DNA of 64,000 bases. It comes from Variovorax sp. MHTC-1. Lineage in GTDB: Bacteria; Pseudomonadota; Gammaproteobacteria; Burkholderiales; Burkholderiaceae_C. The stretch is from assembly GCF_003984645.1 (NCBI RefSeq), contig NZ_RWKI01000005.1:310001-374000 (forward strand), in the 5' to 3' direction. Shown here one piece after another: positions 18,720-28,962 of this stretch (position 1 is the first letter of the stretch; each line of letters opens with the position of its first letter). Made by a program: the position numbers and the translations under genes. The notes beneath the pieces were generated by a model. It made no database searches and was not told the origin of the DNA. It was given only the letters and a program-made list of their open reading frames with translations.

Positions 18720-20126
18720 TTAGCTGCGTCGCTCGTCGGCGACAGGATCGCCGCCTGGCGACGCCGCATCGGCCTTGAAGTGGCCCGGCGTGAGTTCGTG
18801 CTTCTGCAGCAGCCGGTAGAACTCGGTACGGTTGCGGTCCGCCAGGCGCGCCGCGTCGGCCACGTTGCCGTCGGTCAGCTTGAGCAGGCCGACCAGGTAA
18901 TCGCGCTCGAAACGCTGCTTGGCTTCGGCGTAGGTCTGGACTTCGACGCTGGGCACGCGCAGTGCGCGCTGCACCAGCGCCAGCGGGATCAGCGGCGAGC
19001 TCGAAAGCGCGCAGACCTGTTCGACCACGTTGAACAGCTGCCGCACGTTGCCCGGCCAGGAGGCGGTGGTCAGCGCCTTCAGCGCCTCCGGCGCGAAGCC
19101 GGAGAGGCGCTTGCCGTACTTGGTCGAGAGCCGCTGGAGGAAATGGTTGGCCAGAAGCGGAATGTCTTCGCGCCGCGCCGCGAGCGTCGGCAGGTTCAGC
19201 GTGACCACGTTGAGCCGGTAATAGAGATCTTCCCGGAACTGCCCTGCTTCCATGGCCGCATCGAGATCGCGGTGGGTGGCGGAGATGATCCGCACGTCGA
19301 CCGTGATCGACTGGGTTGCGCCCACCGGCCGCACCGCGCGCTCCTGCAGCACCCGCAGCAGCTTGACCTGCAGGGCGGGCGGCATGTCGCCGATCTCGTC
19401 GAGCAGCAGCGTGCCGCCGTCGGCCTGCTGGAACAGGCCCTTGTGGTTGGCGACCGCGTCGGTGAAGGCGCCCTTCATGTGGCCGAAGAGTTCCGACTCC
19501 AGCAGCGCCTCGGGGATGGCGCCGCAATTGACCGCCACGAAGGGCTTGCCGGCACGCGCGCTGGCGCGGTGGATGGCGCGCGCCAGCAGTTCCTTGCCGG
19601 CGCCGCTGTCGCCGCGCAGCAGCACGCTGGCGTCCGATTTGGCCACCATGCGCGCCTCGGCCAAGAGCTCGGACATGCGGTTGCTCCGGCTCACGATCTC
19701 CGAGCGCCAGCTCTCGTCGCCGCCCTTGCCGCCGCCGGTCGTCGGCGCGCCGAGCGCCAGCGCCTGGGCGATCTTGTCGAGCAGCTCGCGCGCGTCGTAG
19801 GGCTTGGTCAGGTAGGTGAAGACGCCGCGCGCCGTGGCTTCGACCGCGTCGGGAATGGTGCCGTGCGCGGTCAGCAGGATCACCGGCAGCGTCGGATGGC
19901 GCTTGCGGATCTCGTCGAACAGCGCCAGGCCGTCGCGGCCCGGCAGCCGCACATCGCTCAGGACCAGCTGCGGATGCTCTATCTCGAGTTGCGTCAGCGC
20001 CGATTCCGCCGAGGTCACGGCCGTGACCTGGTAGCCGGCTCCGGTGAGCCGCATCGACAGCAGGCGCAGCATGTCCGCGTCGTCGTCGACAACGAGAAGG
20101 CGGGCGCCGCTGCTGCTGTTGCTCAT
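18720..20126 (-). CDS. glrR: Sigma-54-dependent response regulator, GlrR/QseF type
   Basis: Receiver (1-125, phospho-acceptor Asp58 in VLSDVRLPG), sigma-54 AAA+ domain (about 145-375; Walker A GDSGAGKE, Walker [11 protein letters not shown]) and a C-terminal helix-turn-helix ([27 protein letters not shown] is split across about 420-447). GlrR in enterobacteria activates glmY and rpoE promoters in cell-envelope control. The sigma-54 loop reads GAFTDA, with Asp for the second Gly of GAFTGA. Its ATG overlaps the stop of the lipoprotein gene by ATGA, and the sensor kinase lies just upstream of that, exactly the GlrK-QseG-GlrR order. Confidence 0.85.
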   Translation of the reverse strand: MSNSSSGARLLVVDDDADMLRLLSMRLTGAGYQVTAVTSAESALTQLEIEHPQLVLSDVRLPGRDGLALFDEIRKRHPTLPVILLTAHGTIPDAVEATARGVFTYLTKPYDARELLDKIAQALALGAPTTGGGKGGDESWRSEIVSRSNRMSELLAEARMVAKSDASVLLRGDSGAGKELLARAIHRASARAGKPFVAVNCGAIPEALLESELFGHMKGAFTDAVANHKGLFQQADGGTLLLDEIGDMPPALQVKLLRVLQERAVRPVGATQSITVDVRIISATHRDLDAAMEAGQFREDLYYRLNVVTLNLPTLAARREDIPLLANHFLQRLSTKYGKRLSGFAPEALKALTTASWPGNVRQLFNVVEQVCALSSSPLIPLALVQRALRVPSVEVQTYAEAKQRFERDYLVGLLKLTDGNVADAARLADRNRTEFYRLLQKHELTPGHFKADAASPGGDPVADERRS

Positions 20127-20785
20127 GGTGTCGGCTTCGTGCCGCCAGGCGTGGGCGCTGGCGGCGCAGGAGGAGGGTTGTTGGGCCGCGCGAAGCTGCG
20201 CTCGATCGCGCGCAGCGCCTCGATGCGGTCGTTCAACTGTTCGATGCGCCGCTGGCTGTCGCGCAGCTGCTGGGCCTGCCGTTCGCGGTCGTCCTCGATG
20301 CGGCGCTGCTCCTGGTAGCGCGCAGCGAGCGCGCGGGCCAGCGGCTGCAAGGGCTGGGCATCGGCCGAAGGGTTGGCGGCCACGCGCTGCATCAGGCCGA
20401 TGGCGCGTACGAGGTCGGCCGGAACGCGGGTTTGCGCCAGGACCAGCGCGACCTGCATCTGCGACAGGGGTGCGTCGCCGGGGTCGCCGAGGCGCGCGAG
20501 TTCGGCCGCGAGTTCGTTGCCGCCGAGCGGCCGCACCCTGTCGGCGTAGGCGAGCAGGGCGGCCACCGGGCCTTGCGTGAGCTGGGTGAACACCAGGGCC
20601 GGCTGCGTCGCCGGTGCCATCGGCTCGGCTTCGACGGGCATGACGGGCGGGGGCGGCGGCGGCGCCGGCACCACGGCGACGGCTTCGGGCGGCGGCTTGG
20701 GAGGTGCGCTGCACGCAGCGAGCAGCATCGGCACGACGATCGTCGTGACGAAAGCGGATCTGCGGACGATCTGAGAAAAAAGCAT
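20123..20785 (-). CDS. QseG-like outer-membrane lipoprotein of the GlrKR operon
   Basis: A 220-residue predicted lipoprotein. Signal peptide residues 1-24 end in a lipobox LLAAC with the lipidated Cys at about 25. A Pro-rich stretch (PPKPPPEAV...PPPPPP) follows, then a helical domain from about 70-170. The coiled-coil-prone segment at about 175-205 (QEQRRIEDDRERQAQQLRD) resembles QseG. In E. coli QseG interacts with the QseE/GlrK sensor. Its position between sensor and regulator, coupled to the latter, supports that role. Sequence identity to QseG is probably low, so the name is by context. Confidence 0.75.
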   Translation of the reverse strand: MLFSQIVRRSAFVTTIVVPMLLAACSAPPKPPPEAVAVVPAPPPPPPVMPVEAEPMAPATQPALVFTQLTQGPVAALLAYADRVRPLGGNELAAELARLGDPGDAPLSQMQVALVLAQTRVPADLVRAIGLMQRVAANPSADAQPLQPLARALAARYQEQRRIEDDRERQAQQLRDSQRRIEQLNDRIEALRAIERSFARPNNPPPAPPAPTPGGTKPTP

Positions 20786-20816
20786 GGGTCGGAAGTAGCG
20801 CGTGGAGCGGCGGAGT

Positions 20817-22244
20817 TCAGGCGGAGCGCGGCAGTTCGATGCGGAAGCGTGCGCCGGGCCCCTCCGGCAGCAGCGTGATGCGGCCGCCATGAGCCGCAAT
20901 GTACTCCTGCACGATCGACAGCCCGATGCCGGTGCCCTTGACCGAATGCTTGGGTTGCCGCTCGCCGCGGAAGAAAGGCTCGAAGATGCGGTCGCGATCG
21001 CCCTCGGCGATGCCTGGGCCGGCATCCTCGATATCGATGCGCGCGGTGTCGGCAGTGCTCGAGACGGCGATCGCGATGGTGCCGCCGCGGGTCGAAAAAC
21101 GGATCGCGTTCGACAGCAGGTTGGCCAGCGCGGTGCCCAGCTTCACCGGGTCCACCACCACCGCGATCGGCTCCCCCTCGGCGCGCACCGTGAGGCCGTT
21201 GGCTTGCCACTGCAGGCGCTGGGCCTCGATCTGTTCCTCGATCAGCGGCAGCAGCGGCGTGCGCTGGCGGCGCAGTTCGCGTGCCTCGAAGGCTGCCGCA
21301 TTGAAACGCAGCAAGGCCTCGATCTGTCCCTGCAGCGCAATGGTGTTCTGCTGCAGGATCTGCGCGACCTCACGCTGTGCCGGGTTGAGGGCGCCGGTCA
21401 CGCCGTCTTCCAGCAGCGAGACGCCTTCGCGCAGCGCGGCCAGCGGAGTTTTGAGCTCATGCGACACGTGACGCAGGAAGCGTGCCTTGTCGGCATCCAG
21501 CTCGGTGAGCCGCAGCCGCAGCCATTCGAGCTGCTGCGATACGCGGCGCACGTCGGCAGGGCCGCGGATATCGATCGGCTCGTCGAGCCGGTTCTCCCCC
21601 AGCCCGACGATGGCGCGCTCCAGCCGCTTGAAGGGCCGCGCCAGCCAGATGCCGAAGGCGAGCGCGAGCGACACCGCCAGCGCGCTGGCGGCCAGCACCT
21701 CGCGCATCAGGCGCCGGCGCGCGTTCTCGATGCGCTGCGCGAGCGCGTTGTTCTGCGTCTCGATCAGGAACTGGACCTGCTGCGCGATGTTGGTGTTCAG
21801 TGCATCGAGGTCGCGAAACTGCATCGCCATCGAACTCTCGCGCGCGAGCGCGGTTTCGGGCGCACCGCTCATCAGCCCGTCGATCACGCTCATCTGCGCC
21901 CGCCACTGGTCGGGGCCGGCGGACGGCAGCCCGTTGCCGCCGAGGCGGTCGAGCACGTGCCGGGCGTCGCGCGCGGCCTCGTCGAAGCGGCGGCGCAGCA
22001 CCGCATCGTTGAGCACCAGCGACTGGCGCCCGGCGCGCTCCATGGCGGCGCTGCGCTCGGCCAGCGACTGCGCCGCACCCGACAGCGTGAGGGCGCGCGC
22101 CGCGGCGTCACGGCTTTGGGTCATCAGCGCGTCGTACTGGAACACCGAACGCAGCGCGACGCCCACCAGCAGCGCCGTGATCAGCAGGAACGCGAACAGC
22201 AGCAGCTGCCGGAACGAGCCGCGCGCCGACGTCAGTTTCGCCAT
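20817..22244 (-). CDS. glrK: Sensor histidine kinase, GlrK/QseE type
   Basis: Inner-membrane kinase of 475 residues. First membrane helix about 12-32; a periplasmic four-helix-type sensor region of about 140 residues; second helix near 178-198 (LAASALAVSLALAFGIWL). Then HAMP, HisKA with the phospho-His near residue 263 (RHVSHELKTPLAALREG), and HATPase (N-box NLLSNAIRFS, G1 DAGPGI, G2 GTGIGLSIV). Its ATG overlaps the miaB stop (TGATG), so it is translated directly after miaB. The GlrKR pair senses envelope stress in enterobacteria; the signal here is unknown. Confidence 0.85.
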   Translation of the reverse strand: MAKLTSARGSFRQLLLFAFLLITALLVGVALRSVFQYDALMTQSRDAAARALTLSGAAQSLAERSAAMERAGRQSLVLNDAVLRRRFDEAARDARHVLDRLGGNGLPSAGPDQWRAQMSVIDGLMSGAPETALARESSMAMQFRDLDALNTNIAQQVQFLIETQNNALAQRIENARRRLMREVLAASALAVSLALAFGIWLARPFKRLERAIVGLGENRLDEPIDIRGPADVRRVSQQLEWLRLRLTELDADKARFLRHVSHELKTPLAALREGVSLLEDGVTGALNPAQREVAQILQQNTIALQGQIEALLRFNAAAFEARELRRQRTPLLPLIEEQIEAQRLQWQANGLTVRAEGEPIAVVVDPVKLGTALANLLSNAIRFSTRGGTIAIAVSSTADTARIDIEDAGPGIAEGDRDRIFEPFFRGERQPKHSVKGTGIGLSIVQEYIAAHGGRITLLPEGPGARFRIELPRSA

Positions 22245-23617
22245 CAGGCTGCCGGCACCGCGGCTTCGCGGGCCGATGCCAGCGACGACTCGGCGGTCGG
22301 GACCTCGCCGCGCAGCGTGTAGGCCAGCGAGCGCGTGATGCGCACGTCGACCATGCGGCCGACCAGCCGCGCATCGCCTTCGAAATTGACCACGCGGTTG
22401 CACTCGGTACGGCCCATGAGCTCGTGGGCGTCCTTGCGCGAGGGGCCCTCGACCAGCACGCGCTGCACGGTGCCGACGCGGCTTTCGCCGAAGCGCCTGA
22501 CGTTGCCGTCGATCGCGGCCTGCAGCCGCTGCAGCCGCGCGAGCTTGACCGCATGCGGCGTGTCGTCCGGCAGGGCGGCCGCCGGCGTGCCCGGGCGCGG
22601 GCTGAAGATGAAGCTGAAGCTGTTGTCGAACTCGAGATCGTCGATCAGCTTCATCATCTTGTCGAAGTCGGCGTCGGTCTCGCCCGGAAAGCCGACGATG
22701 AAATCGCTGCTGAGCGAAAGGCCGGGGCGGATGGCGCGCAGCTTGCGCACCGTGCTCTTGTATTCCATCGCCGTGTAGCCGCGCTTCATCGCCATCAGGA
22801 TGCGGTCGCTGCCGTGCTGCACCGGCAGGTGCAGGTGGCCGACGAGCTGCGGCACGCGGGCATAGGCCTCGATCAGCCGCGGCGTGAACTCGTTCGGGTG
22901 GCTGGTGGTGTAGCGGATGCGCTCGATGCCGGGAATCTCGGCGATGTACTCGATCAGGAGCGCGAAGTCGGCGATCTCCGCCGTGTCGCCCATCCGGCCG
23001 CGGTAAGCGTTGACATTCTGGCCCAGCAGCGTGATCTCGCGCACGCCCTGGTCGGCCAGGCCGGCGATCTCGACCAGCACGTCGTCGAGCGGGCGGTTTA
23101 CTTCCTCGCCGCGCGTGTAGGGCACCACGCAGTAGCTGCAGTACTTGGAGCAGCCTTCCATGATCGAGACGAAGGCGGTCACGCCCTCGACGCGCGCCGG
23201 CGGCAGGTGGTCGAACTTCTCGATCTCGGGGAAGCTGATGTCGACCTGCGGCCGGCCCTCGCGCTCGCGCTGATCCAGCATGTCGGGCAGGCGGTGCAGG
23301 GTCTGCGGGCCGAAGACCACGTCGACGTAGGGCGCGCGCGCGATGATGGCCGCCCCTTCCTGGCTCGCCACGCAGCCTCCGACGCCGATCTTCACGCCAC
23401 GGGCCTTGAGATGCTTGATGCGGCCCAGGTCGGAGAACACCTTCTCCTGCGCCTTCTCGCGCACCGAGCAGGTGTTGAAGAGGATCAGGTCGGCCTCCTC
23501 GACGTTGGTGGTCGGCTCGTAGCCCTGGGCGGCGTGCAGCACGTCGGCCATCTTGTCCGAGTCGTACTCGTTCATCTGGCAGCCGAAGGTCTTGATGAAA
23601 ACTTTGGGGGTGGTCAT
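22244..23617 (-). CDS. miaB: tRNA-2-methylthio-N6-isopentenyladenosine(37) synthase
   Basis: Radical-SAM methylthiotransferase that modifies i6A37 of tRNAs. The N-terminal UPF0004 domain binds the second [4Fe-4S] cluster (Cys in TFGCQMN, NTCSV and GGCVA). The radical SAM domain carries C-x3-C-x2-C (GCSKYCSYC, about residues 155-163). A C-terminal TRAM domain follows (about 385-445). 457 residues is typical. GGGAGA lies 6 nt before the ATG at 23617. It leads the miaB-glrK-lipoprotein-glrR operon; the link of a tRNA enzyme to this two-component system is through shared transcription only. Confidence 0.96.
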   Translation of the reverse strand: MTTPKVFIKTFGCQMNEYDSDKMADVLHAAQGYEPTTNVEEADLILFNTCSVREKAQEKVFSDLGRIKHLKARGVKIGVGGCVASQEGAAIIARAPYVDVVFGPQTLHRLPDMLDQREREGRPQVDISFPEIEKFDHLPPARVEGVTAFVSIMEGCSKYCSYCVVPYTRGEEVNRPLDDVLVEIAGLADQGVREITLLGQNVNAYRGRMGDTAEIADFALLIEYIAEIPGIERIRYTTSHPNEFTPRLIEAYARVPQLVGHLHLPVQHGSDRILMAMKRGYTAMEYKSTVRKLRAIRPGLSLSSDFIVGFPGETDADFDKMMKLIDDLEFDNSFSFIFSPRPGTPAAALPDDTPHAVKLARLQRLQAAIDGNVRRFGESRVGTVQRVLVEGPSRKDAHELMGRTECNRVVNFEGDARLVGRMVDVRITRSLAYTLRGEVPTAESSLASAREAAVPAA

Positions 23618-23656
23618 GGGATTCTCCCGGAGATGCGGATGCCACCCCCCGAGCGC

Positions 23657-23757
23657 TGTTCCTTCGTGAGACACCGCGGAACTAGTTTCGCCAGGCCGCC
23701 GGTGTCGCCCGGCGAGGGGGTTGGCGGCTACACGAAGTGAGAAAGCCTGGGTGGTGA
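23657..23757 (-). repeat. Dispersed intergenic repeat, copy C (reverse, diverged)
   Basis: Reverse-oriented copy: ACACCGCGGAAC, then GGCCGCCGGTGTCGCCCGGCGAGGGGGTTGGCGG (read in parts), then CACGAAGTGAGAAAGCCTGGG. The usual CCGGCAAAGCCGG arm is mutated to CTAGTTTCGCCAGG. It lies between the secreted protein gene and miaB, in the miaB leader. Confidence 0.75.
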
Positions 23758-23763
23758 GCGTAT

Positions 23764-24243
23764 TTACTGCCCGTAGCGGGGCAGCTGGTCGAACGGCGTC
23801 TTGCCGTCGTCGCGCGGGCCGGTGCCGGCCACGAAGGGCCAGAAGTTCAGGAGCGGCTTTTCCGCCGTTTCGCGCTTGGCCTGCGCTTCCTCGGGCGTGA
23901 GGATCCAGACCTCGCGCACCAGGCCGGCGGCATCGCGCGTGTAATTGACCAGCAGGTTTTGCCCGGTGATGGAGGCCGGCATCACCAGCATGTGCTGGGC
24001 GCTGCGGATGCGCGCGCCGGGCGAGAGCCGTTCGGACTGGCCGTCGAGCTGGATCTCGGGCGCATTCACCACCATGAACCGGCCGCGCAGCGTGCCGACG
24101 GGAAAGTTGCGGCCGCCCGCGGCGGCTTCGTTCTGGGTTTGCGGCACGGGCGCATCCTGGGCCCAGGCGGGCGCCGACAGGGCGGCGAGCGCTATTAAGA
24201 TGAGAGCATTCCAGGGGGTGATGCAGCGGTTCATGGTGTTCAT
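23764..24243 (-). CDS. Secreted (periplasmic) protein of unknown function
   Basis: Not recognised. 159 residues with a clear Sec signal peptide: hydrophobic [16 protein letters not shown], cleavage after AWA at about residue 28, then QDAPVPQT. The mature part has beta-strand-like segments ([18 protein letters not shown], then [20 protein letters not shown], about 50-92) and ends [13 protein letters not shown]...PRYGQ. There are no cysteines in the mature part and no known catalytic motif. CTAGAAT (about 24270) upstream could be its -10. It precedes copy C of the repeat and then miaB; cotranscription with miaB is possible but not shown. Confidence 0.75.
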   Translation of the reverse strand: MNTMNRCITPWNALILIALAALSAPAWAQDAPVPQTQNEAAAGGRNFPVGTLRGRFMVVNAPEIQLDGQSERLSPGARIRSAQHMLVMPASITGQNLLVNYTRDAAGLVREVWILTPEEAQAKRETAEKPLLNFWPFVAGTGPRDDGKTPFDQLPRYGQ

Positions 24244-24331
24244 CCAGAGGCTGTGGGAGCGGCGATTCTAGCGGCCCGCTCCCTGCCGCCCACGCCGAGC
24301 CGCGCCCTTGGCGTCGGTCCTTCATGCTCGC

Positions 24332-24346
24332 TTTACTTATCTTTAC
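24332..24346 (-). promoter_or_regulatory. OmpR-family (CpxR-like) tandem site upstream of the RND genes
   Basis: On the minus strand the site reads GTAAA-GATAA-GTAAA, two identical 5-mers spaced 10 bp start to start. This equals the CpxR box GTAAA-N5-GTAAA of E. coli and the one-turn spacing used by OmpR-type regulators. It lies 106 bp before the MFP start codon. The regulator is unknown. Confidence 0.5.
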
Positions 24347-24365
24347 GGGGGTGATGGACTCTCGC

Positions 24366-24410
24366 AGTGCACCCCTGCTCCAATGGTCGCTGTCAGGTAA
24401 AAGTGCACCC
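24366..24410 (+). repeat. Direct repeat AGTGCACCC in the RND upstream region
   Basis: AGTGCACCC occurs at 24366-24374 and 24402-24410, 36 bp apart, between the CpxR-like site and the MFP gene. It may be a second regulator site or chance. Confidence 0.35.
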
Positions 24411-24451
24411 ACTGCGCCTGCGATCAGCCCACGAGCCAACGTATACGCCCC

Positions 24452-25693
24452 ATGAAGAAGAACCTCGTCCTCACCTTTGCGGGTGCGTTGATCGTCGCCG
24501 CCGCAGCCGGCACCTGGTGGTGGTCCGGCACCAAGACGCGCAGCGCCTCGGAAGCCGGTGCATCGACAGCGGCCATGGGTGCGGCGCCCAACGGTGGCGC
24601 GGTGGCGCTGGTCACGCTGGCAGCGGCGCGGCGGCAGGATGTACCGGTCACGGTGCAGGTCAATGGCAGCGTGGTCTCTCTCAACAGCGTGGACTTGCGC
24701 CCGCAGGTGACCAACACGGTGCGCGAGGTGCATGTGAAGGAAGGGCAGTTCGTGAAGGAGGGCCAATTGCTCTTCACGCTCGACGACCGTCCCGACCAGG
24801 CCAACCTCGCCAAGGCGCGCGCGCAGCAGCAGCGGGACGAGGCCACGCTGGCCGATCTCGAACGCCAGTACAAGCGCAGCCAGGAACTGGTGGCGCAGAA
24901 CTTCATCGCCAAGGCTGCCGCCGACGCGACGCTGTCGCAGCTCGAGGCGCAGCGCGCCGCGGTGGCGGCCGACCGCGCGGCGGTGCAATCGGCGCAGGTG
25001 GCGCTGGGCTATGCGACGCTGCGCGCGCCGATCGCCGGGCGCATCGGCGCCGTCAACATCTACCCCGGCACGCTGGTGCAGCCCAGCCTGTCGCTGGTCA
25101 CGATCACGCAGCTCGACCCGATCGCCGTGAGCTTCCCGGTGCCCGAAGGAAAGCTGCAGGACCTGCTGGCCGCGGCCCGTTCGCGCACGCCGGTCGAGGC
25201 GCTCGTCGCCGGGCGCAAGGCGCCAATGAAGGGCGTGTTGAATTTCGTCGACAACGCGGTCGACCCGCTGATCGGCACGGTCCGCGCCAAGGCGGTGTTC
25301 GACAACGCCGATCAGGGCCTCTGGCCCGGCCAGTTCGTCGAGACCCGCGTCACGGTTCGCACCATCGAGGGTGCGACCGTGGTGCCGGCGGCCGCGATCA
25401 TGATGCTGGCCGAAGGGAGCTCGGTCTACGTGGTCGATGCCAACCAGACGGCCGTGCGCCGCAAGGTCGAGACGCTCCACAGCTTCGGCACGCAGGTCGC
25501 GGTGCGCGGCGTCGAGCCGGGCGAGCAGGTGGTCATCGAAGGCAAGCAGAACGTGCGTCCCGGCGGCAAGGTGCGCCTCGATGCATCGGTCTCGCCGCAG
25601 CGGCCCGGCGCGACGCCCGAGGCCACGCCCGGCAGCGCAGCCTCGGTCACGCCTTCCAACGCCAGCCTGGTCGCGGAGCGGGAACGCTCATGA
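24452..25693 (+). CDS. RND efflux periplasmic adaptor (MFP), MdtA-like
   Basis: Bridges the RND pump to an outer-membrane channel. 413 residues. N-terminal membrane/signal segment ([20 protein letters not shown], residues 4-23). Biotinyl-lipoyl halves around VTVQVNGSV...[16 protein letters not shown] (about 70-105). The alpha-hairpin is about 115-180 ([17 protein letters not shown]). Then [13 protein letters not shown], beta-barrel, and membrane-proximal domain to about 370, with a Pro/Thr-rich tail. The stop overlaps the permease ATG (ATGA). No outer-membrane factor follows, so a TolC-like channel must be encoded elsewhere. Upstream lies an OmpR-type tandem site. Confidence 0.92.
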   Translation: MKKNLVLTFAGALIVAAAAGTWWWSGTKTRSASEAGASTAAMGAAPNGGAVALVTLAAARRQDVPVTVQVNGSVVSLNSVDLRPQVTNTVREVHVKEGQFVKEGQLLFTLDDRPDQANLAKARAQQQRDEATLADLERQYKRSQELVAQNFIAKAAADATLSQLEAQRAAVAADRAAVQSAQVALGYATLRAPIAGRIGAVNIYPGTLVQPSLSLVTITQLDPIAVSFPVPEGKLQDLLAAARSRTPVEALVAGRKAPMKGVLNFVDNAVDPLIGTVRAKAVFDNADQGLWPGQFVETRVTVRTIEGATVVPAAAIMMLAEGSSVYVVDANQTAVRRKVETLHSFGTQVAVRGVEPGEQVVIEGKQNVRPGGKVRLDASVSPQRPGATPEATPGSAASVTPSNASLVAERERS

Positions 25694-28600
25694 ACATCTC
25701 CGAGCTCTGCATCCGTCGGCCGGCGATGACGGTGCTGCTCTCTGCCGCGGCGGTGGTGGCCGGCATCTTTGCCTATTTCCAGATCCCGGTCGCGGCGCTG
25801 CCGAGCTACAACACGCCGGTCATCAACGTCAACGCGCAGCTGCCGGGCGCCAGTCCGGACACGATGGCGTCCTCGGTCGCGCTGCCGCTCGAAAAGCAGT
25901 TCTCCACCATCCCGGGGCTGCAGACCATCAGCTCGGTCAACACCCAGGGCGTGACCTCGATCACGCTCGAGTTCGTGAGCAGCCGCGACATCGACGCGGC
26001 CGCGGTCGACGTCCAGGCGGCGCTGCTGCGCGCGCAGCGGCAACTGCCGATCGAGCTGACCCAACTGCCGTCCTATCGCAAGGTCAACCCGGCCGATGCG
26101 CCGGTGCTGTTCATCGCGATGGTGTCGCAGTCGATGAGCCCGGCCGAGCTCAACGACTATGCCGAGAACCTGATCTCGCCGACCCTGTCGACCCTCGACG
26201 GCGTGGCCCAGGTGGTGGTCTACGGGCGCAAGGCCTTCGCGGTGCGCATCAAGGCGGACGCCGACCTGCTCAACGCGCGCAACATCACGCTCGAGGAGCT
26301 GGCCGACGCGGTGCGCTCGGCCAATGCCAATACCCCGGTCGGCGTGCTCGACGGCCCGCGCCAGACGCTCACCATCCAGGCCAACGAGCAACTGATGAAG
26401 GCGGCCGACTTCGCCAAGCTGATCGTCGGCCAGCGCAACGGGGCGCCGGTGCGTCTGGACGAGGTCGCGACCGTCGAGGACAGCTTCGAGTCGGTCAAGA
26501 CCGCCAGCAGCTTCAACGGCCAGAGCTCGATCTCGCTCGCGGTGCAGCGGCAGCCCAATGCCAACACGGTGCAGGTGGTGGATGCGGTGCGCGCGCTGAT
26601 GCCGCGCTTCCGCGAGGAGCTGCCGCAGTCGGTCGAGATCAACATGGTCAACGACCGGTCGATCTCGATCCGCGAGGCCGTGCATGACGTGCAGCTGACG
26701 CTGCTCGGCACCGTGCTGCTGGTGGTGCTGGTGATCTTCCTGTTCCTGCATCGCGTGGTGGCCACGCTGATTCCGGCCGCCACGATCCCGATCTCGCTGA
26801 TCGGCGCGGTGGCGCTGCTCGCCGCCTTCGGCTATAGCCTGGACAACGTCTCGCTGCTGGGCATCACGCTGGCGGTCGGGCTGGTGGTGGACGACGCGAT
26901 CGTGGTGCTCGAGAACATCATGCGCTACGTCGAGAAGGGCATGGAGCCGATGGCCGCCGCGCTGCGCGGCGCGCGCGAGGTTGGCTTCACCATCGTCTCG
27001 ATCTCGGTCTCGCTGGTGGCGGTGTTCATCCCCGTCTTCTTCATGCCGGGCGTGATCGGCCTGCTGTTCCACGAGTTCGCGGTGGTGGTGGGCCTCGCGG
27101 TCTTGGTCTCGGCCGTGGTGTCGCTCACGCTGGTGCCGATGCTCGCGAGCCGGCTGCTGCGGCACACGCCGCGTGCCCACGGCGCCCTGGACCATGAGGA
27201 AGGGCACCCGGAACCGGGCACTGCAATCGGGCGCGGCTTCGAGCGAGGCTACCGCTGGGTGCACGGCAGCTACCTGCGCTCGCTCGACTGGACGCTGCAT
27301 CACCGCAAGCTGATGCTCATCGTGGCCGCATCGACCTTCGCGCTGACGGCGTGGCTGTTCATCGTCATCCCGAAAGGCTTCTTCCCGGAGGAAGACATCG
27401 GGCAGATCTTCATCACGACCGAAGCCGCCGAGGACATCTCGTTCCCGGCGATGAAGGTCTTGCAGGATCGCGTGGCCGAGGCCGTGAAGGCCGACCCGAA
27501 CGTGGCCTATGTCAACTCCTTCGTCGGCGTCGGCGGTTCGAGCTCCACGCAGAATTCCGGCCGATTGTTCGTGGTACTCAAGCCGCGCAAGGAACGCGCC
27601 GTCATGGCGCAGGTGATGGAGTCCCTGCGCACGCGCTTTCGCGAGATCCCGGGCATCACCGCTTACATGCAGCCGCTGCAGAACCTGCGCCTGGGCGGCC
27701 GGCCGAGCAAGGCGCGCTTCCAGTACACCCTGCAAAGCGTGAGCGCCGGCACGATGAACGTGTGGGCCGACCGGCTGATGGAGCGCATGCGCGCCGACCC
27801 GGCCTTCCGCGACGTGACCAGCGATTCGCAGAACCGCGGCCTGCAGGCCACCCTCGACATCGACCGCGTCAAGGCCGGCGTGCTCGGCGTCGAGGTCGGC
27901 GACCTGCGCACCGCGCTCTACAACGCGTATGGCGACCGGCAGATCGGCAGCATCTACGGCCCCAGCAACACCTACCAGGTGATCCTCTCGGCGGCCGACG
28001 ACGACCGCCAGTTCGAGGAAGACATGACACGCCTGTCGGTGCGCAACAAGGCCGGGCAGCTGGTGCCGCTGTCGGCCTTCTCGACCGTCAAGCGCACGGT
28101 CGGCCCGACCTCGGTCAACCACCAAGGGCAGCTGCAGGCGGTGACGGTGTCTTTCAACCTCGCGCCCAACGTGCCGCTGGGCGACGCGACCGCCAAGGTC
28201 GACCGGTTCAAGGCCGAGCTCAAGATGCCTCCCTCGATCATCACGAGCTACGGCGGCGACGCCGCGGTGTTCCAGAGCTCGCAGGCCAGCCAGGCCGTGC
28301 TGCTGATCCTGGCGGTGCTGGTGATCTACGTGCTCCTGGGCGTGCTCTACGAGAGCTACATCCACCCGCTGACCATCCTCGCCGGCCTGCCTTCGGCGGC
28401 GGTCGGGGCGCTGCTCTCGCTCAGGCTCTTCGGCTTCGATCTGACCTTGATCGCGACCATCGGCATCCTGCTCTTGATCGGCATCGTCAAGAAGAACGCG
28501 ATCATGATGATCGACTTCGCCCTCGATGCGCAGCGAACCCAGGGCATGCAGCCGGTCGATGCGATCCGCGAGGCCTGCAGGCTGCGCTTCCGCCCGATCA

Positions 28601-28830
28601 TGATGACCACGCTGGCGGCCATGATGGGCGCTCTGCCGCTCGCGCTGGGCCTGGGCGCCGGCGCCGAACTGCGCCAGCCGCTGGGCGTGGCGGTGGTCGG
28701 CGGGCTGATCTTCTCGCAGGTGATCACGCTCTACATCACGCCGGCGATCTACCTCGCGCTGGACCGCTACAGCGGCAGCGGGCCGATGCAGGAGTTGCCC
28801 GAAGAAAAACTCGCGCACGCTGGGGCGTAG
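25690..28830 (+). CDS. RND (HAE1-type) multidrug efflux permease, MdtB/MdtC-like
   Basis: Proton-driven inner-membrane pump of 1046 residues with the usual twelve helices in two repeats and two large periplasmic loops. Proton-relay residues are visible: the Asp pair in GLVVDDAIVVLEN (TM4, about 398-410) and the Lys in GIVKKNAIMMIDF (TM10). The N-terminus [17 protein letters not shown] is the MdtB/MdtC pattern rather than AcrB. Single permease gene, so probably a homotrimer. It could export many hydrophobic compounds. It lies tail to tail beside the NRPS-PKS cluster, but separated by a repeat, so a role in product export is only a possibility. Confidence 0.93.
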   Translation: MNISELCIRRPAMTVLLSAAAVVAGIFAYFQIPVAALPSYNTPVINVNAQLPGASPDTMASSVALPLEKQFSTIPGLQTISSVNTQGVTSITLEFVSSRDIDAAAVDVQAALLRAQRQLPIELTQLPSYRKVNPADAPVLFIAMVSQSMSPAELNDYAENLISPTLSTLDGVAQVVVYGRKAFAVRIKADADLLNARNITLEELADAVRSANANTPVGVLDGPRQTLTIQANEQLMKAADFAKLIVGQRNGAPVRLDEVATVEDSFESVKTASSFNGQSSISLAVQRQPNANTVQVVDAVRALMPRFREELPQSVEINMVNDRSISIREAVHDVQLTLLGTVLLVVLVIFLFLHRVVATLIPAATIPISLIGAVALLAAFGYSLDNVSLLGITLAVGLVVDDAIVVLENIMRYVEKGMEPMAAALRGAREVGFTIVSISVSLVAVFIPVFFMPGVIGLLFHEFAVVVGLAVLVSAVVSLTLVPMLASRLLRHTPRAHGALDHEEGHPEPGTAIGRGFERGYRWVHGSYLRSLDWTLHHRKLMLIVAASTFALTAWLFIVIPKGFFPEEDIGQIFITTEAAEDISFPAMKVLQDRVAEAVKADPNVAYVNSFVGVGGSSSTQNSGRLFVVLKPRKERAVMAQVMESLRTRFREIPGITAYMQPLQNLRLGGRPSKARFQYTLQSVSAGTMNVWADRLMERMRADPAFRDVTSDSQNRGLQATLDIDRVKAGVLGVEVGDLRTALYNAYGDRQIGSIYGPSNTYQVILSAADDDRQFEEDMTRLSVRNKAGQLVPLSAFSTVKRTVGPTSVNHQGQLQAVTVSFNLAPNVPLGDATAKVDRFKAELKMPPSIITSYGGDAAVFQSSQASQAVLLILAVLVIYVLLGVLYESYIHPLTILAGLPSAAVGALLSLRLFGFDLTLIATIGILLLIGIVKKNAIMMIDFALDAQRTQGMQPVDAIREACRLRFRPIMMTTLAAMMGALPLALGLGAGAELRQPLGVAVVGGLIFSQVITLYITPAIYLALDRYSGSGPMQELPEEKLAHAGA

Positions 28831-28860
28831 CTCGCTTCTACCCGCCGCTGAATTTGGAGG

Positions 28861-28962
28861 TCCATTCCAGGAACACCGCGGAACCGGCTTTGCCGGGCCG
28901 CTGGTGTTGCCCCCTTGCAAGGGGGTTGGCGGCCACACGAAGTGGGCAAGCCTAGGGGTGGC
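28861..28962 (-). repeat. Dispersed intergenic repeat, copy D (reverse, near consensus)
   Basis: Best-preserved copy. On the plus strand: CCATTCCAGGAACACCGCGG, then AACCGGCTTTGCCGGGCCGC, then GTTGCCCCCTTGCAAGGGGG, then CACACGAAGTGGGCAAGCCT and AGGGGTGGC. It ends right at the stop codon of the hydrolase gene (28963) and separates the convergent RND and NRPS-PKS operons. Confidence 0.9.

Noticed and set aside
28861..28962. Insertion sequence remnant between the RND and NRPS operons
   Set aside because: No transposase fragment or target duplication; the sequence is one copy of the small dispersed repeat.
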